Of a stretch of 64,000 nucleotides of DNA, positions 1 to 11,111 are shown piece after piece. The notes beneath the pieces are model-generated. The model was not told the DNA's origin. It saw only the letters and a program-made list of their open reading frames with translations, and made no database searches. The translations under genes were made by a program, and so were the position numbers. Position 1 is the first letter of the stretch. Every line of letters starts with the position of its first letter. Source of the DNA: Hemerocallis citrina (Eukaryota; Streptophyta; Magnoliopsida; Asparagales; Asphodelaceae); contig CM030363.1 of the NCBI GenBank assembly GCA_017893485.1, forward strand, positions 170,859,456 through 170,923,455. Direction: 5' to 3'.

Positions 1-2502
1 GATCAGCCTTTTTACTGTTTAAACATGAAAGATATGAGAATATGAAAATCTGAATGTAAAAACACAGTTGTAGTAAAATAGACATAACTTTTGCTACAAA
101 ATTCGAAATTCAAAAATTCAAGATGATCTGGAAACTAGAAAGATAAGGCTACAATTCATATTCTAAAAATATTTCATTTTAAGGTCGTTTACTGGTTCGA
201 AAACAGCGGTCAAAATTCAGGTCAGCAAGCATATACAGTTTTTAAGGTATTTTTCTTGAAAATAAATTAATTAAACAATAGGTGTATCGATTCTCTAGTC
301 CATAAATTGTGTAATCAACATGATGGGTGTCAAAACATGATAAATAAAACTAGAAGATGCTCATACATCAATTTATCATCAACCAATCATCAATCGATCA
401 AACATACAACCTATCAATTGTCTCTACAATAGTTTATTTATGTGTCTACTATATAAACAACCCTATTATCAATTCTATATGCAATAATGAAAATCCAAAC
501 TTTGGGGTCAAAAGTGGCACGATTTCATGAATATTGGGGTTAGCTCATGTAAATCCTCAATAGACTCAACGAAGAGATGAACAATAGATAATACGATAAC
601 AAAAGGATCTACTTGCAAGAATTTCAATAAAACTTGAATTTGATACAATTAACAATTCAAGAGGACGATGACTTACATGTTAGACGGTGAAAACGAATAC
701 TAAGAATAACGGGATAAGGATCCCGAAGCAATGAACTCGCGAACTAGTTCAACCTACCAATAATACGTACAATCTACGTGCACTCAAAGAACCCAACACA
801 CAAAGAGACTGCAGCAACACCAGCAAAGAGACAGCAGTAACCTCCAGCAATGGCCAAGGCCAAAGGTGGCGCCGGCAACCAGAGGGCAGCGCGATGCGGC
901 GGATGGTGACGAGCGGAGCAGTGAGCGGCGCTAGTGGCATCGAGCGGTAATGGGGAAGATAGTAGTGGGGTGGTTGTCGATGTGGGGTTTGGGCGTCGAC
1001 GGGAGAGGGAGAGTCGCCGGAGGTAGGCTCGCGACTGGAGGGGGATGGGGACGGGGCTGACGTCGACGACGGCTTCGCAAGGGGGTGGCCGGAGTGCTAT
1101 CGGAGAAGGAGACAGAAGTGGATTAGGGGTTTTGGCAGGAAAACAGTCGAAAGAGAGAGAGATCGGGAGGAGAGAGAGTAGGCGGTTAGATTTTCGATTT
1201 GTGTGCAAAATTAGGGTTTGCATTAGAGTTGTATTTGTAGGGTACAATTAGGGCACTAGGTTGGAGGTTTAGGGTTCAATAAAAGCGGTTTTGGGTCAAG
1301 AACAATTTAAATTGGGTTTTAGGGTTCAAATAAGAGTTAGATCAAAATCAATAGGGTTCAAATAAAAACACCCACAATAAATAAGAGGACAATAAGATCG
1401 ACAATAAAAGCTCAATCAAAAGAACAAAGAACTTCATGAACAAAAATTGAAATCCAAATAAATAGATAAATAATACAAATGAAAACAAAATAAGTTGGCT
1501 TGAAATTAAATTAGAATTCACCACGAAAATCAGATCAAATACGAAAACAAAATAATTTGTTAAATGTACTTTAATTAAATAATCAAGGAATAACGATTAA
1601 TAGTTATAATTATAAAAATAATAAAATCATACAATAAAATAATTATTCGGGTTTAAAAATTTACTAAAATGACCAAATAAATATATATATATATATATAA
1701 TTTAGACTCAAATACAAATAGTTTATCAATAAGATCTAGAAAATAAGACCAAAACACATCATTATTTGAAATTAATAAATTTTCGATTAGAAAAACACTT
1801 AAATATAAAATCCAAAAATTTTTTAACAAATAATGAATTTATAATATCGATATACAGAAAATATTCAGAAAATACGTATTTACGGAAATAGCGGTTGCAT
1901 TTGGGCTTGGTTTATGGGCTCAAAACAATTTAATAAATTAGTTATAGGATTGGGCTAAACTTTGGGCTCAGGTTAGATATATAAATAAATAATGCAGAAT
2001 AAATAAAAATTGGGTTTTAAGAATAAATAGTTAAACAATTGGACTTGGGCTTCATATTAAATAGATAATATAATATAGATCAAAACTAGGCTTTAACAAT
2101 AATAATAATAATAATAACACATCTCAATAATAAAAATAATAATAACAATAATAATAAAATAATAGTAACAATAATAATAATAACAGTGATAATGACAATT
2201 TCGATAATAATATTAATAGTAATAACAATAATAATAATAGTAACAACAATAATAATGATAATATGTATCAAAGTAGGATTTGAGATTAACAATTTAATTA
2301 AAATCGAAACAGTAATAATATAGTATATAAATAGTCAATCAATTATAAATAGAAAATATATCGTTATTCAAAATAAATGTAATCGTTGATTATAAAACAC
2401 TTAGTAGAAGATCCGAAACCAGTTTAGTACAAAATAAGTTTATAAATAATCAAAATATTGGAAATATTCAGGAAATAAGTATTTACGGGAACGGGGGTTA
2501 CA
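1..2502 (-). mobile_element. Long LTR of a retrotransposon, cut by the window edge
   Basis: Read on the minus strand, this segment begins TGTAACCCCCG at 2502 and runs off the left edge. It is the same family as the solo LTR at 45554-48597, in opposite orientation. Both start TGTAACC followed by a PyGTTYCCGT-like stretch, share a run of 'gcccaat' motifs (here about 1905-2060) and then a GC- and CpG-rich leader (here about 840-1150 on the minus strand) followed by AT-rich sequence. The copy at 45554 is 3044 bp, so roughly 540 bp should lie outside. No purine tract lies beside 2502, so this is a solo LTR or the 5' LTR of a minus-strand element rather than a 3' LTR. The open frames at 749-1250 are taken as chance frames in the leader. 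The TGTAAC...GTGACA ends suggest a Ty3/gypsy chromovirus, which is inference. Confidence 0.7.
2095..2260. repeat. AAT-rich low-complexity stretch
   Basis: An interrupted (AAT)n/(AAC)n tract lies inside the long LTR, in its U3-like part. It translates to an isoleucine-rich frame on the minus strand that is not a gene. Confidence 0.8.
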
Positions 2503-3666
2503 GATCATCTCTGCAAAGAAGAGACAAGTTAGATAAAAAGTTGAACAATAATCAAAAAATCACTATAAGGAAAACCTACTAGAGTCAGCCGGTTTCAATC
2601 CCTACTTAACCAAGTGCTTCTCCTTCAACTCAGTCCAGGCGACCCCTGAGCAAACAGGCAGTCGCCCCCCTAACTCCTCCTTTGTGTACTCCCTCTCCTT
2701 AGGGGCCTTAACTCTCACAATGTTTAATTCCCACTGCGTGGGGATGCCCCATGGTTCGGAACCCCGAACCATGAAACACTTGGACCTCCGGTCCTTGATG
2801 GAGTTGGGGTGATCCTTAACCACATGCTTCTTGGTCAGAGAGAGAGGTACTACCAGACCGAGCCCACTTGGAAAGAGCGAACACCGAAGCATTGCTAAAA
2901 AATCTTCAAGCTCGACGCCACGTCCCTTCTCCCTCACAGCAAAAGGAAGCTAACCATACGCTTCCACGAGTTAGGACCCAACTGCATCGGTCTCACCCCA
3001 AACTAGTTTAGCACCTCCTTGATGAAGGGTTGGACCTGCAGATGCAAGTCCAACTGGAGAGCATCAAGGGGAACATACAGAACCCCGGAGTGAGCAACAT
3101 GGTGGGTCGGCTGCCTGGTCCGGGGAGGAAGAGCTCGAATTCCCTCAAAATTAATAAAATGTTCTGAATAGTCCAGAGATTTGCCCTTGACATGATATTC
3201 GGCGTACGGTGGGCTTCGACCAGTGGCATTCCGGGCAAAGGAGGCCGATCCCCATACTGAATCAGATCCTGAAGATCCTGACGATACACCGGACATGGTA
3301 TGGGATCTGCGTAATGAGGATGCACCAAGCCGTGGTCCACGAAGTACTCAGTATGTTCTTTCTCTGCCACCAAGTTAACCTCGGAAAAAATAAATTTCTT
3401 CTTCTTACGCCTCAGAGATTTAGGAGGCACAGGTTGTATCTGGACATCATCCTCCTCTCTGGGAGGAGACACGTCAACTATGTCTTCATCTTTAGAGGAC
3501 GACCCCTGAACCTCTTCCCCTTCGTCGGATGATGACTCTCAAGGCTCTACCTCCAACACTAATTTGGAGTGAGCCGACTCGGTCTCACTATCTCCCCGTC
3601 TAGACATTGAGTTCGAATCCCCAGACCATACCCTAAACATTATTTGGAGAAAAATAAATTACCTGG
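2503..3666 (+). mobile_element. Older Tat-lineage retrotransposon, left remaining segment
   Basis: This is the part of an older Ty3/gypsy Tat-type element to the left of the younger insertion. Its strand is set by the matching 3' LTR at 18563-19198. It contains an antisense accessory frame (2602-3607) related to the one in the younger element. The last five bases, CCTGG at 3662-3666, are the target duplicated by the younger insertion and recur at 17251-17255. Its 5' half (LTR, gag, pol) is not in the window and was either lost or lies beyond the LTR at 1-2502. Confidence 0.7.
2602..3607 (-). pseudogene. Antisense accessory gene of the older Tat element (putative gypsy-type transposon domain), broken
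   Basis: On the minus strand a frame starts at an ATG at 3605-3607 with an acidic, Ser/Glu-rich N-terminus, hits an in-frame TGA about 22 codons later, and continues past a Lys-rich patch into a region with sequence like 'PLDALQLDLHLQVQPFIKEVL' shortened here in the middle. The younger element has the comparable 'ALNAGLHFPLHPFVTKVLQ' at its own antisense frame. The C-terminal part (2602-2937) resembles the 'KGPPAWDF..RW' region of the younger copy. At least two frame changes separate the parts. In plant genomes this domain is annotated as putative gypsy-type transposon (Transposase_28) and its biochemical role is unknown. It sits just upstream, in minus-strand sense, of the element's UTR and 3' LTR, which is the position of the accessory antisense gene in Grande-type Tat elements. 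Family assignment is by similarity seen within the window plus recalled family features. Confidence 0.6.
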
Positions 3667-4235
3667 TGATATGGCTAAGATTAGGGTTTAATCGGAACCG
3701 TCCAAATTGGGCACGAATCTTAAAGACTCGAGGGTAAAATGGTAATTTCACCTACAGACGGGTCTGAAATGGGTATTGGGTCTTTTCTCCAAAGACCCAA
3801 TAGCCCGCGAACGGATCCACCTTAAATGGGTGCGGGTTCTAACCCGCAAAGAAACCAGCCCAGCTGGATAGAATTAGGGTTTATGATTATACTTAATCAA
3901 CGGCCCTGATTCACTCTATCCATTCACTGGGAAGTAGGGATTTGATCTTATCCCGAAACTGGTCCCTAAGGCGGCTATAAATACCCCCCATCCCCGACTG
4001 TTAACAGGTAATCAATACTTTTCCAATCAAAGCTCATTCATAATCTTTCTGATTACTGACTTGAGCGTTGAAGGGTACGTCGCCGGAATCAACCCTGGTG
4101 TTTCGCACTTTTTGCAGGTTAACGGCGGGAGATCACGGTCAAACTCCGGCGGAAAGGTTTCAGGTTTGACTATTCGACATCCCAAGAATCTATAAATTCT
4201 ATCTGTTTGCCCCCACACCGATTTCAGTGGCAACA
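3667..4235 (+). repeat. 5' LTR of the inner Tat element
   Basis: It starts TGATATGGC and ends GGCAACA, and matches 16683-17250 along its whole length. A TATA box (ctataaata, 3975-3983) sits about 260 bp before the LTR end. A five-base target copy (CCTGG) precedes it. Confidence 0.93.
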
Positions 4236-4256
4236 GATTGGCGCCGTCTATGGGAA
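4236..4256 (+). promoter_or_regulatory. Primer-binding-site-like segment of the inner Tat element
   Basis: Directly after the LTR comes 'gattggcgccgtctatggga'. The TGGCGCCGTCTxTGGGA pattern is what commonly follows Tat-type LTRs in plants. I did not assign the tRNA. Confidence 0.6.
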
Positions 4257-4305
4257 CGACGAATAGCACTCCATCCTCTTCTATCGATTAACATCACCTT
4301 CAGCC

Positions 4306-6200
4306 ATGCCTCCAAGAAAACTGAGATCCAGAGGGTCCAACCGTGGGCCCATTCCTCCTCAATCACAACAGGAGGTTCCCCTCCAAACTGTCCAGCAGCA
4401 GGGGCAACTCCCTCCTCAGCCTGATCAGCCCCCGCAGTAGGAGCAACCTCCTCTTCAATCCCAGCAGGCTCCACTCGAGCCCCAGAATGCCAGTGTAGGG
4501 ACCTCTCGTCCCAATCCTCAGAAACAACCCCTTCACCGTGACCACGTCTCCATACATAACCCTTCCACTGACTCGATGGCATCCCACAACCCCCAGCCTT
4601 CCGAAGACCTCCGCAATATCCTCATCAACTGGCAGAAAGAAGAGGACCTTCGCCACCGTTTGGATGAAAGGCGGGCCCGTGAGGGAGCCCCCCGCCCGAA
4701 ACGTCCAAATGAGCGATCTCCTCGTCGTCGCGACCACAAGAGGTCCCCTCCTCACAGAAGGTGGAGAGATTCCCCTGAGTACCATCGAAGAAGGCATCAC
4801 TCTCCCGCTGGTCGGCAGCCCCCGAGGGACGATAACGGGCCCATCACCCGAGCCGAATTCCAACAATTCCAAGCCACAATCTTGCAAGCCCTCAACCTCC
4901 GACCAGACAACAACAATGCTCAAAAGGTTCCCACTCCTCCTCCGGTCCAAAGTCCTCGCCATCGGTCCCTAACTCCTTCTCAAGCTCTGAGCTACCGCCA
5001 TCATATCTCTAGTCCTCGCCATTCCCCGAGCTACCGTCGCTATAGCTTCCGCTCCCCTTCGTACGAAGACTAGTCTAGAGACTCACTTGGCTACCATCGA
5101 AGGGATGATACTATCTATCGTCGTCTCTACGAGATGGAGAGGCGCCTCGGCCAACTAGACAGGGAAGAGGAGCTGAGAGGAAGGACCATCCGTCCAAGCC
5201 GACCTCCCTTCTCCCGAACTATCATGGAAGCACCCGTTCCACCAAACTGCAAGCCCCCATAGTTTGAAACATATACTGGGGAGTCCGACCCCATGGATCA
5301 CATCGAGAGTTTCAAAACTCTCTTGATGATCCACCAGGCTTCCGATGCTCTACTATGCAAGACCTTCCCAGCTACTCTCAAAAGTCCGGCTCGGGAATGG
5401 TACTCTCGCCTCGCCCCATCCTCCAGCTTCTCCTTTGAACAATTTGAAACCCTCTTCATCACCCACTTCGTAAGTAGCCGTCGCACCGAGAAGACTAGTA
5501 TCTCGCTACTTTACCTCAGTCAGAAGAAGGGCGAGAAGCTGAGAGATTATGTGAAGCGGTTTACCGTGGAAGCTAGATCCATTGCCTCCCTCGACCAATC
5601 GGTCGCTGCAGCAGCCTTCCAGTCAAATGTCCTCAACTCAAGCCTTCGGTCCTCCCTAGCCAAAAAGCCCCTGTAAAAATTTTCTGACCTTCTTCTCAGA
5701 AACGAGAAGTATATCTGGGCTGAGGAAGCTGAACATCGCCCCACTTTTGAGGGGTCTTCCTCCGGGACCAAGAGAAAGGCAGCTGAAGAAGAGGGAGCTA
5801 AGAAGCTCCAGAATGACAACGGGGGCCAGCGCCGCCCGCCTCCCAGATTCAAGAAGTTTACCCATTTTAACGCCAACATTTCCACTATTCTAATGAAGGT
5901 CGAGAATGAAGAAATTCTGCCTCCTACCCCGAAGATGAATACTCCCGGCAAGAAGAGGGACAAAGATAAGTGGTGCCGATATCATCGAGACCACGGCTAC
6001 GACACCAACGACTGTCGGACTCTGAAGAATGAAATTGAAGCCCTCATCCAGAGGGGACAGCTGTCTAAATTCGTGAGAAAGGACCGAATCGATCTTCCTC
6101 CTCCCTCCAGGGGGTCTAATAAGCGTCCCGAGAGGCGCGACGAGACTCCCGAGTTCGAGGAGGAACGCATCTTGCACTTCATCCATGGAGGCCCAATGGG
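4306..6200 (+). pseudogene. gag: Gag region of the inner Tat element, broken by in-frame stops
   Basis: The chosen start is the ATG at 4306, about 70 bp after the LTR. The frame stays constant to the pol region but is interrupted by TAG at 4438, TAG at 5071, TAG at 5260 and TAA at 5674. The N-terminal third is rich in Pro, Gln, Arg and Ser. The capsid-like part is at about 5270-5680, with a 'REWYSRL' motif and 'LRDYVKRF' typical of plant gypsy Gag. A zinc-knuckle-like segment (CRYHRDHGYDTNDC, about 5971-6012) precedes the protease linker. Gag forms the cytoplasmic particle that packages element RNA. The upstream codons and context suggest most stops were Gln codons hit by C-to-T change, which is inference. 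Confidence 0.85.
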
Positions 6201-9200
6201 AGGAACCACCAATTCTTCTCGAAAGACTTTTATTAGGGAAGTCAACTCGGTGCACGGCATACCCCCTCCCAAAGGCCTCGGAGTCCCGGTCAATTTCTCG
6301 AATGAAGACCTGGAGGGTGTCCGAACCCCCCATTGTGATGCACTAGTAATCAACCTCCACATGGCCAACTTCAAAGTAGAAAGGATTCTGGTGGACAATG
6401 GTAGCTCTGTCAACATCCTCTTCCTGGCAGCCTTTCGAGGACTTAAGTTATCGCGGGACAGGCTCAAGCCCGCCGGCTATACGCTCCATGGATTCACGGG
6501 AGTGCCAGTGACTATCGAAGGGGTAATAACCCTCGACGTAACCGCTGGCAAAACTCCTACTACCCGGACGGAGCCAATGGATTTCATGGTCGTCGACATC
6601 CCAGCTGCCTACAATGTGATTCTAGGCCGACCTGGTCTAGCTGCTTTAGAGGCCTTCCCGTCAGCTTATCATCTTAAAATGAAGTTCCCCACCAAGTCAG
6701 GTGTAGGAGAAGTAAGGGGTAGTCAAGAGATGGCCCGCAAGTGTTACATGACCTCCACCGGGGGACCTGTCCTCTCCCTCGAGACTCTTGAGATTCCCCA
6801 GGGGAATGCCCAACCTATGTCCGAACTAGTAGACAAACTGGAGGAAGTGCTCTTTTCCGAGCAAGATCCGAACCGCAAGTTCTTCATCAGCAAGACCCTC
6901 CCCTCTGCCCTCTGTTCCGACATAGTCTAATGCATCAAGAAGAACCGTGACCTCTTCGCCTGGTCGGCTGCCGATATGCCAGGAATTTTCGAGGAGCTCC
7001 TTGTCCACCACCTAAACGTTGCTCCGGGGTCCAAACCGGTCCAGCAGAAGAGGCGCAAATTTGCCCCCGAGCGCCAGCAAGCCATAAAGGAAGAGGTGGA
7101 TAAGCTCCTCAAAGCCCGGTTCATATAAAAAGTCAACTATCCCGAATGGCTCTTTGATGCTGTTATGGTTAAGAAGGCCAACAGAAGTTGGAGAATTTGC
7201 ATCGACTTCACGGACCTGAACAGAGCATGCCCTAAGGATCCATTCCCTCTCCCCAGCATCGATACCTTGATCGACGCTACTTCGAGTCATGAGCTGCTGA
7301 GCTTCATGGACACCTTCTCCGGATATAACCAAATCAAGACCTCCTTCGTCACCGATCAAGGAATCTATTACTACAGGGTAATGCCCATCGGGCTGAAAAA
7401 TGCCGGTGCAACCTACCAGCGCCTCGTTAATAAGGTCTTCCAGAACCAGATCGGCCGAAACATGAAAGTGTATGTTGATGATATGCTAGTTAAAAGCATC
7501 CATGAGGCTGACCATGTCTCCGATCTCCAAGAAGCATTCGATGTGTTGAAGAAGCATGATATGAGGCTCAACCCGAACAAGTGTGCATTCGGAGTCTCGT
7601 TGGGTAAGTTCCTAGGCTTCATGAACTGTCAAAGAGGGATCGAAGCCAACCTCGAGAAGATCAAAGCCATACTGGACATGGCTCTTCCCACAAGTGTGAA
7701 AGAGGTTCACAGGGCACCTCGCGGTCATAGGGCGCTTCCTGTCTAAGTCAGGAGAGAAGTGTCTTCCTATCTTCAAAGCCCTCGGGGGGGCTAAGGGCTT
7801 CGAGTGGGGCCAACAGCAACAAGAATCGTTCGATCAACTGAAGGCCTATCTGGTCAACCCCCCTCTCCTCAGCAAGCCTATCTCCGAGAAAACACTCTAC
7901 CTCTACCGAGCTGCCTCCGAGCAAACCCTCAGTGCTGTCCTAGTGAGGAAAGAAGACAAGGCTCAGAAGCCTATCTATTATGTGAGCAAGGTTCTCAGAG
8001 ATGACGAGCTCCGCTATCCGAGATTAAGGAAGATAGCATACGCCTTGGTTATGGAAGCGAGGAAGCTCCGCCCTTATTTTCAATCCCATTCGGTGGTCGT
8101 TCTCACCGACCAGTCGCGTAAGGAAGTCCTACACAAACCCGAGACCTCCGGGTGTCTGATGAAGTGGTTGATCGAGTTGAGTCAACATGACATATCTTTC
8201 TAGCCTCGGACCGCAATCAAGGCTCAAGCCTTAGCTGAATTTTTTATTGAGAGCACCATCCCGGAGGTTAGTCAAGCAGCAAATAGGCCTCCCATCTGGA
8301 CAGTATATGTAGACGGGTCCTCTTGCACCGAAGGGAGCGAAGCCGGGGTCATTTTGGCAGGCCCAGATGACTTCGTTCTCCAATACTTCCTCCGCATCAA
8401 CTTTAAGGCCTCCAACAATGAAGCTGAGTATGAAGCCCTTATAGCCGGCATGGGTATGGCACGCAAGGCAGGGGCACGACGTCTCTGAATATTCAGTGAT
8501 TCGCTGCTAGTCGTGAATCAGGTCTTAGGAGAGTACGAGGCACGAGATGACCGGATGGCTAAGTACCTAGCCAAGGTCCAAGGTCTCATGGCTTCATTTG
8601 AAGAGGCACAAATTTAGCAGATCCCTAGAGAAGAAAACTCCCAAGCAGATGCCCTCTCCAAATTAGCCTCCTCCTCCCCTCAGGATCTCGAGCAGACCGT
8701 CCTAATCGAAGTACTCCTAAGATCGAGCATAGAAGAAGAAGCTCCCGACTCGATGGAGTCGCTACCCGTCCAACTCCAGGACAACTGGATGAAGCCTTTG
8801 ATAGAGTTCCTCAGGGACGGGGTCCTTCCTAAAGACCCTAAAGAAGCCCGTCGAATCCGAACGAGAGCGGAGCGGTGCACCATTGTTGAAGGAGTCTTGT
8901 ACAAATGCTCCTACACCCAAGTAGATGGCAGACCCTACTTGACGTGCCTCTCCCCGGAAGAAGCCTTCTATGCCTTGCAAGAACTCCACGAAGGTATAGG
9001 CAGAGCCCATTCAGGGTCAAGGTCCCTCGCCAGGAAAGTGTTGAACTACGGGTATTTTTGGCCTACCATACTTCAAGATGCCGAGCAACATGTCCGGCAA
9101 TGTAGCCCTTGTCAGCAGTTCTCCAACATCCGCCGGCTCCCCCAAGCACAACTCACATCTCTCTCAAGTCCAATTCCCTTCGCAATGTGGGGGATGGACT

Positions 9201-10038
9201 TGCTAGGTCCTTTCCCACCAGCTCCAGGCCAACTCAAGTTCCTAGTCGTGGCCATCGACTATTTTTCTAAGTGGATCGAGACCGAACCGTTGGCTACTAT
9301 TACTGAGAACAAAGTGCTGCAGTTCTTCTGGAAAAATGTCATCTGTAGGTTCGGCGTGCCTCGAATCCTAATACAGATAATGGAACACAGTTTACAGGGG
9401 AAGCGTTCCGATCTTTATGTGAAGACCTCGGTATTCAGCAACGTTTCTCCTCCGTCTCCCATCCTCAGCCAAATGGCCAGGTAGAGAACGCCAACAGGCA
9501 GATCCTCTCCGGGATCAAGAAGAGACTAGATAAGTCGACCAAAGGCTTATGGGCGGAACAGCTTCCAAACGTATTGTGGAACTACCACACTACGAAATGG
9601 ACCCCCACAGGAGAGTCGCCCTTCAATCTCACCTATGGGTCTGAGGCTGTAATCCCCTTAGAGGTTGGTCTGCCATCTCCTCGCCTTATTGCCTATGATG
9701 AAGAGCAGAATGCCAGAGAACTCCGAGCAAATTTGGACCTAATTGATGAGCTCCGTGAAAGAGCTTCTATTCGCCATCAAAATTATTGGAGAAGGATTGA
9801 GCAGGCCTACAACAAAAAGGTTCGTCCCACAGATCTCAAGGAAGGGGACTTGGTCCTCAGAAAGCTAGCTATCTCATTCCCTAGCCAAAAGAGTAAGCTA
9901 GCTCCAAATTGGGAAGGACCGTACAAAGTTTCCAAAGTAGTCCGCCCCGGAGCGTATCGTCTAGAAGAGCTTGAAGACAGAGAGATACCCAGAACTTGGA
10001 ATGCCGACCATTTACTGAAGTACCAAGAGAGCGCCTGA
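6201..10038 (+). pseudogene. pol: Pol region of the inner Tat element: protease, reverse transcriptase, RNase H segments, integrase; broken
   Basis: Domains in order: aspartic protease with 'VDNGSSVNIL' (about 6391-6420); reverse transcriptase with 'MPIGLKNAGATYQR' and catalytic 'YVDDMLVKS' (about 7471-7497); a first RNase H/connection segment (about 7850-8130); a second RNase H with 'VYVDGSS' (about 8308) and 'NNEAEYEAL'; integrase with an HHCC-type region (about 8990-9115), 'WGMDLLGP' and, after a frameshift, 'TDNGTQF' and 'HPQPNGQVENAN'; and a C-terminal segment ending at 10038. Breaks are TAA 6928, TAA 7126, a frameshift near 7710-7735, TAG 8201, TGA 8486, TAG 8615 and a second frameshift near 9370 that returns to the original frame. 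All catalytic modules are still visible, so the loss of coding is by point decay, not deletion. The two RNase H-like segments are a feature of the Tat lineage. Confidence 0.9.
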
Positions 10039-10234
10039 ATGCCTCTCCGAGTACCTTCAAATGTCGAGCCATTCCTATCATTTTATTTGCATTTGCTTCT
10101 TTACTTTCTCATTGTAATAACGGCTTGCAACTTAGAAGCAGCCGATTAGCAGTTATCAATAAAAGACTTCTTTCCCCTCATACTTCTCTTGGGGTTATTT
10201 TGTCTCTCTGTTTAAGACCTTTAATGACACATAT

Positions 10235-10814
10235 TCAAACGACGTGTTCGGAGTCCAAAACTTGCCTCGATTCCGCTTTGCAAGCTCGCTCTTAAGCGAG
10301 CTAGAAGTGGTTCGCCATTCGGAACTGCTCCCACAACCGTTGAAACTTACTCAAACGACGAGTTCGGAGTCTAAAACTTGGCTCGATTCCGCTTTGCAGG
10401 CTCGCTCTTAAGCAAGCTAGAAGTGGTTCGCCATTTGGAACTGCTCCCACAACAGTTGAAACTTACTCAAACGATGAGTTCGGAGTCCAAAACTTGGCTC
10501 GATTCCGCTTTGCACGCTCGCTCTTAAGCGAGCTAGAAGTGGTTCGCCATTCGGAACTGCTCCCACATCCGTTGAGACTTACTCAAACGACGAGTTCGAA
10601 GTCCAAAACTTGGCTCGATTCCGCTTTGCAAGCTCGCTCTTAAGCGAGCTAAAAGTGGTTCGCCATTCGGAACTGCTCCCACAACCGTTGAGACTTACTC
10701 AAACGACGAGTTCGGAGTCCGAAACTTGGTTCGGTTCCGCTTCTCAAGCTCGCTCTTAAGCGAGCTAGAAGTGGTTCGCCATTCGGAATTTCTCCTACAA
10801 CCATTGGAATCCGC
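10235..10814 (+). repeat. Five tandem copies of a 116-bp unit in the Tat 3' spacer
   Basis: The phrase 'tcaaacgacgagttcggagt' (with small changes) starts at 10235, 10351, 10467, 10583 and 10699, exactly 116 bp apart. Each unit also contains 'gctcgctcttaagcgagc', itself an inverted repeat. The array follows the pol stop (10038) after about 200 bp of spacer in which I see nothing else. Truncated variants of the unit continue to about 10880. Confidence 0.95.
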
Positions 10815-11111
10815 TCTAGCAAAGAAGGTGGAGCTCAAAGCGTGGCTCTGCTCCTACTCCTTGCTCTTAAGCAAGTTACAAGGAGATACCAAACAAATAA
10901 CAAGTACCAACAAAATACACCAACATACAGACGCAAAGGAGTAAAACAAGCTTTCACTTCTATTAAAGTTCAAAGAAACTCGAATTACAAGACCAGCTAC
11001 CCTTATCTACGACAAGTTACAAACTTCGAAAAGCCACAATCACAACAACTCGCTCAACGCTTCTTCGGAATAGGGACGTTTCGATTCAGAGACACCCGGG
11101 GATGGCGATGC

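Noticed and set aside
749..1251. Overlapping open frames on both strands (up to 157 codons)
   Set aside because: They fall in the CpG-rich leader of the long LTR, on both strands at once, with no recognisable domain.
1..2502. 3' LTR of an element extending right into 2503-3600
   Set aside because: No purine tract adjoins 2502, and the sequence to the right belongs to the older Tat element in the other orientation.
10235..10814. Regular repeats that could suggest a CRISPR-like array
   Set aside because: Units are 116 bp and contiguous with no unique spacers, and the DNA is plant nuclear.
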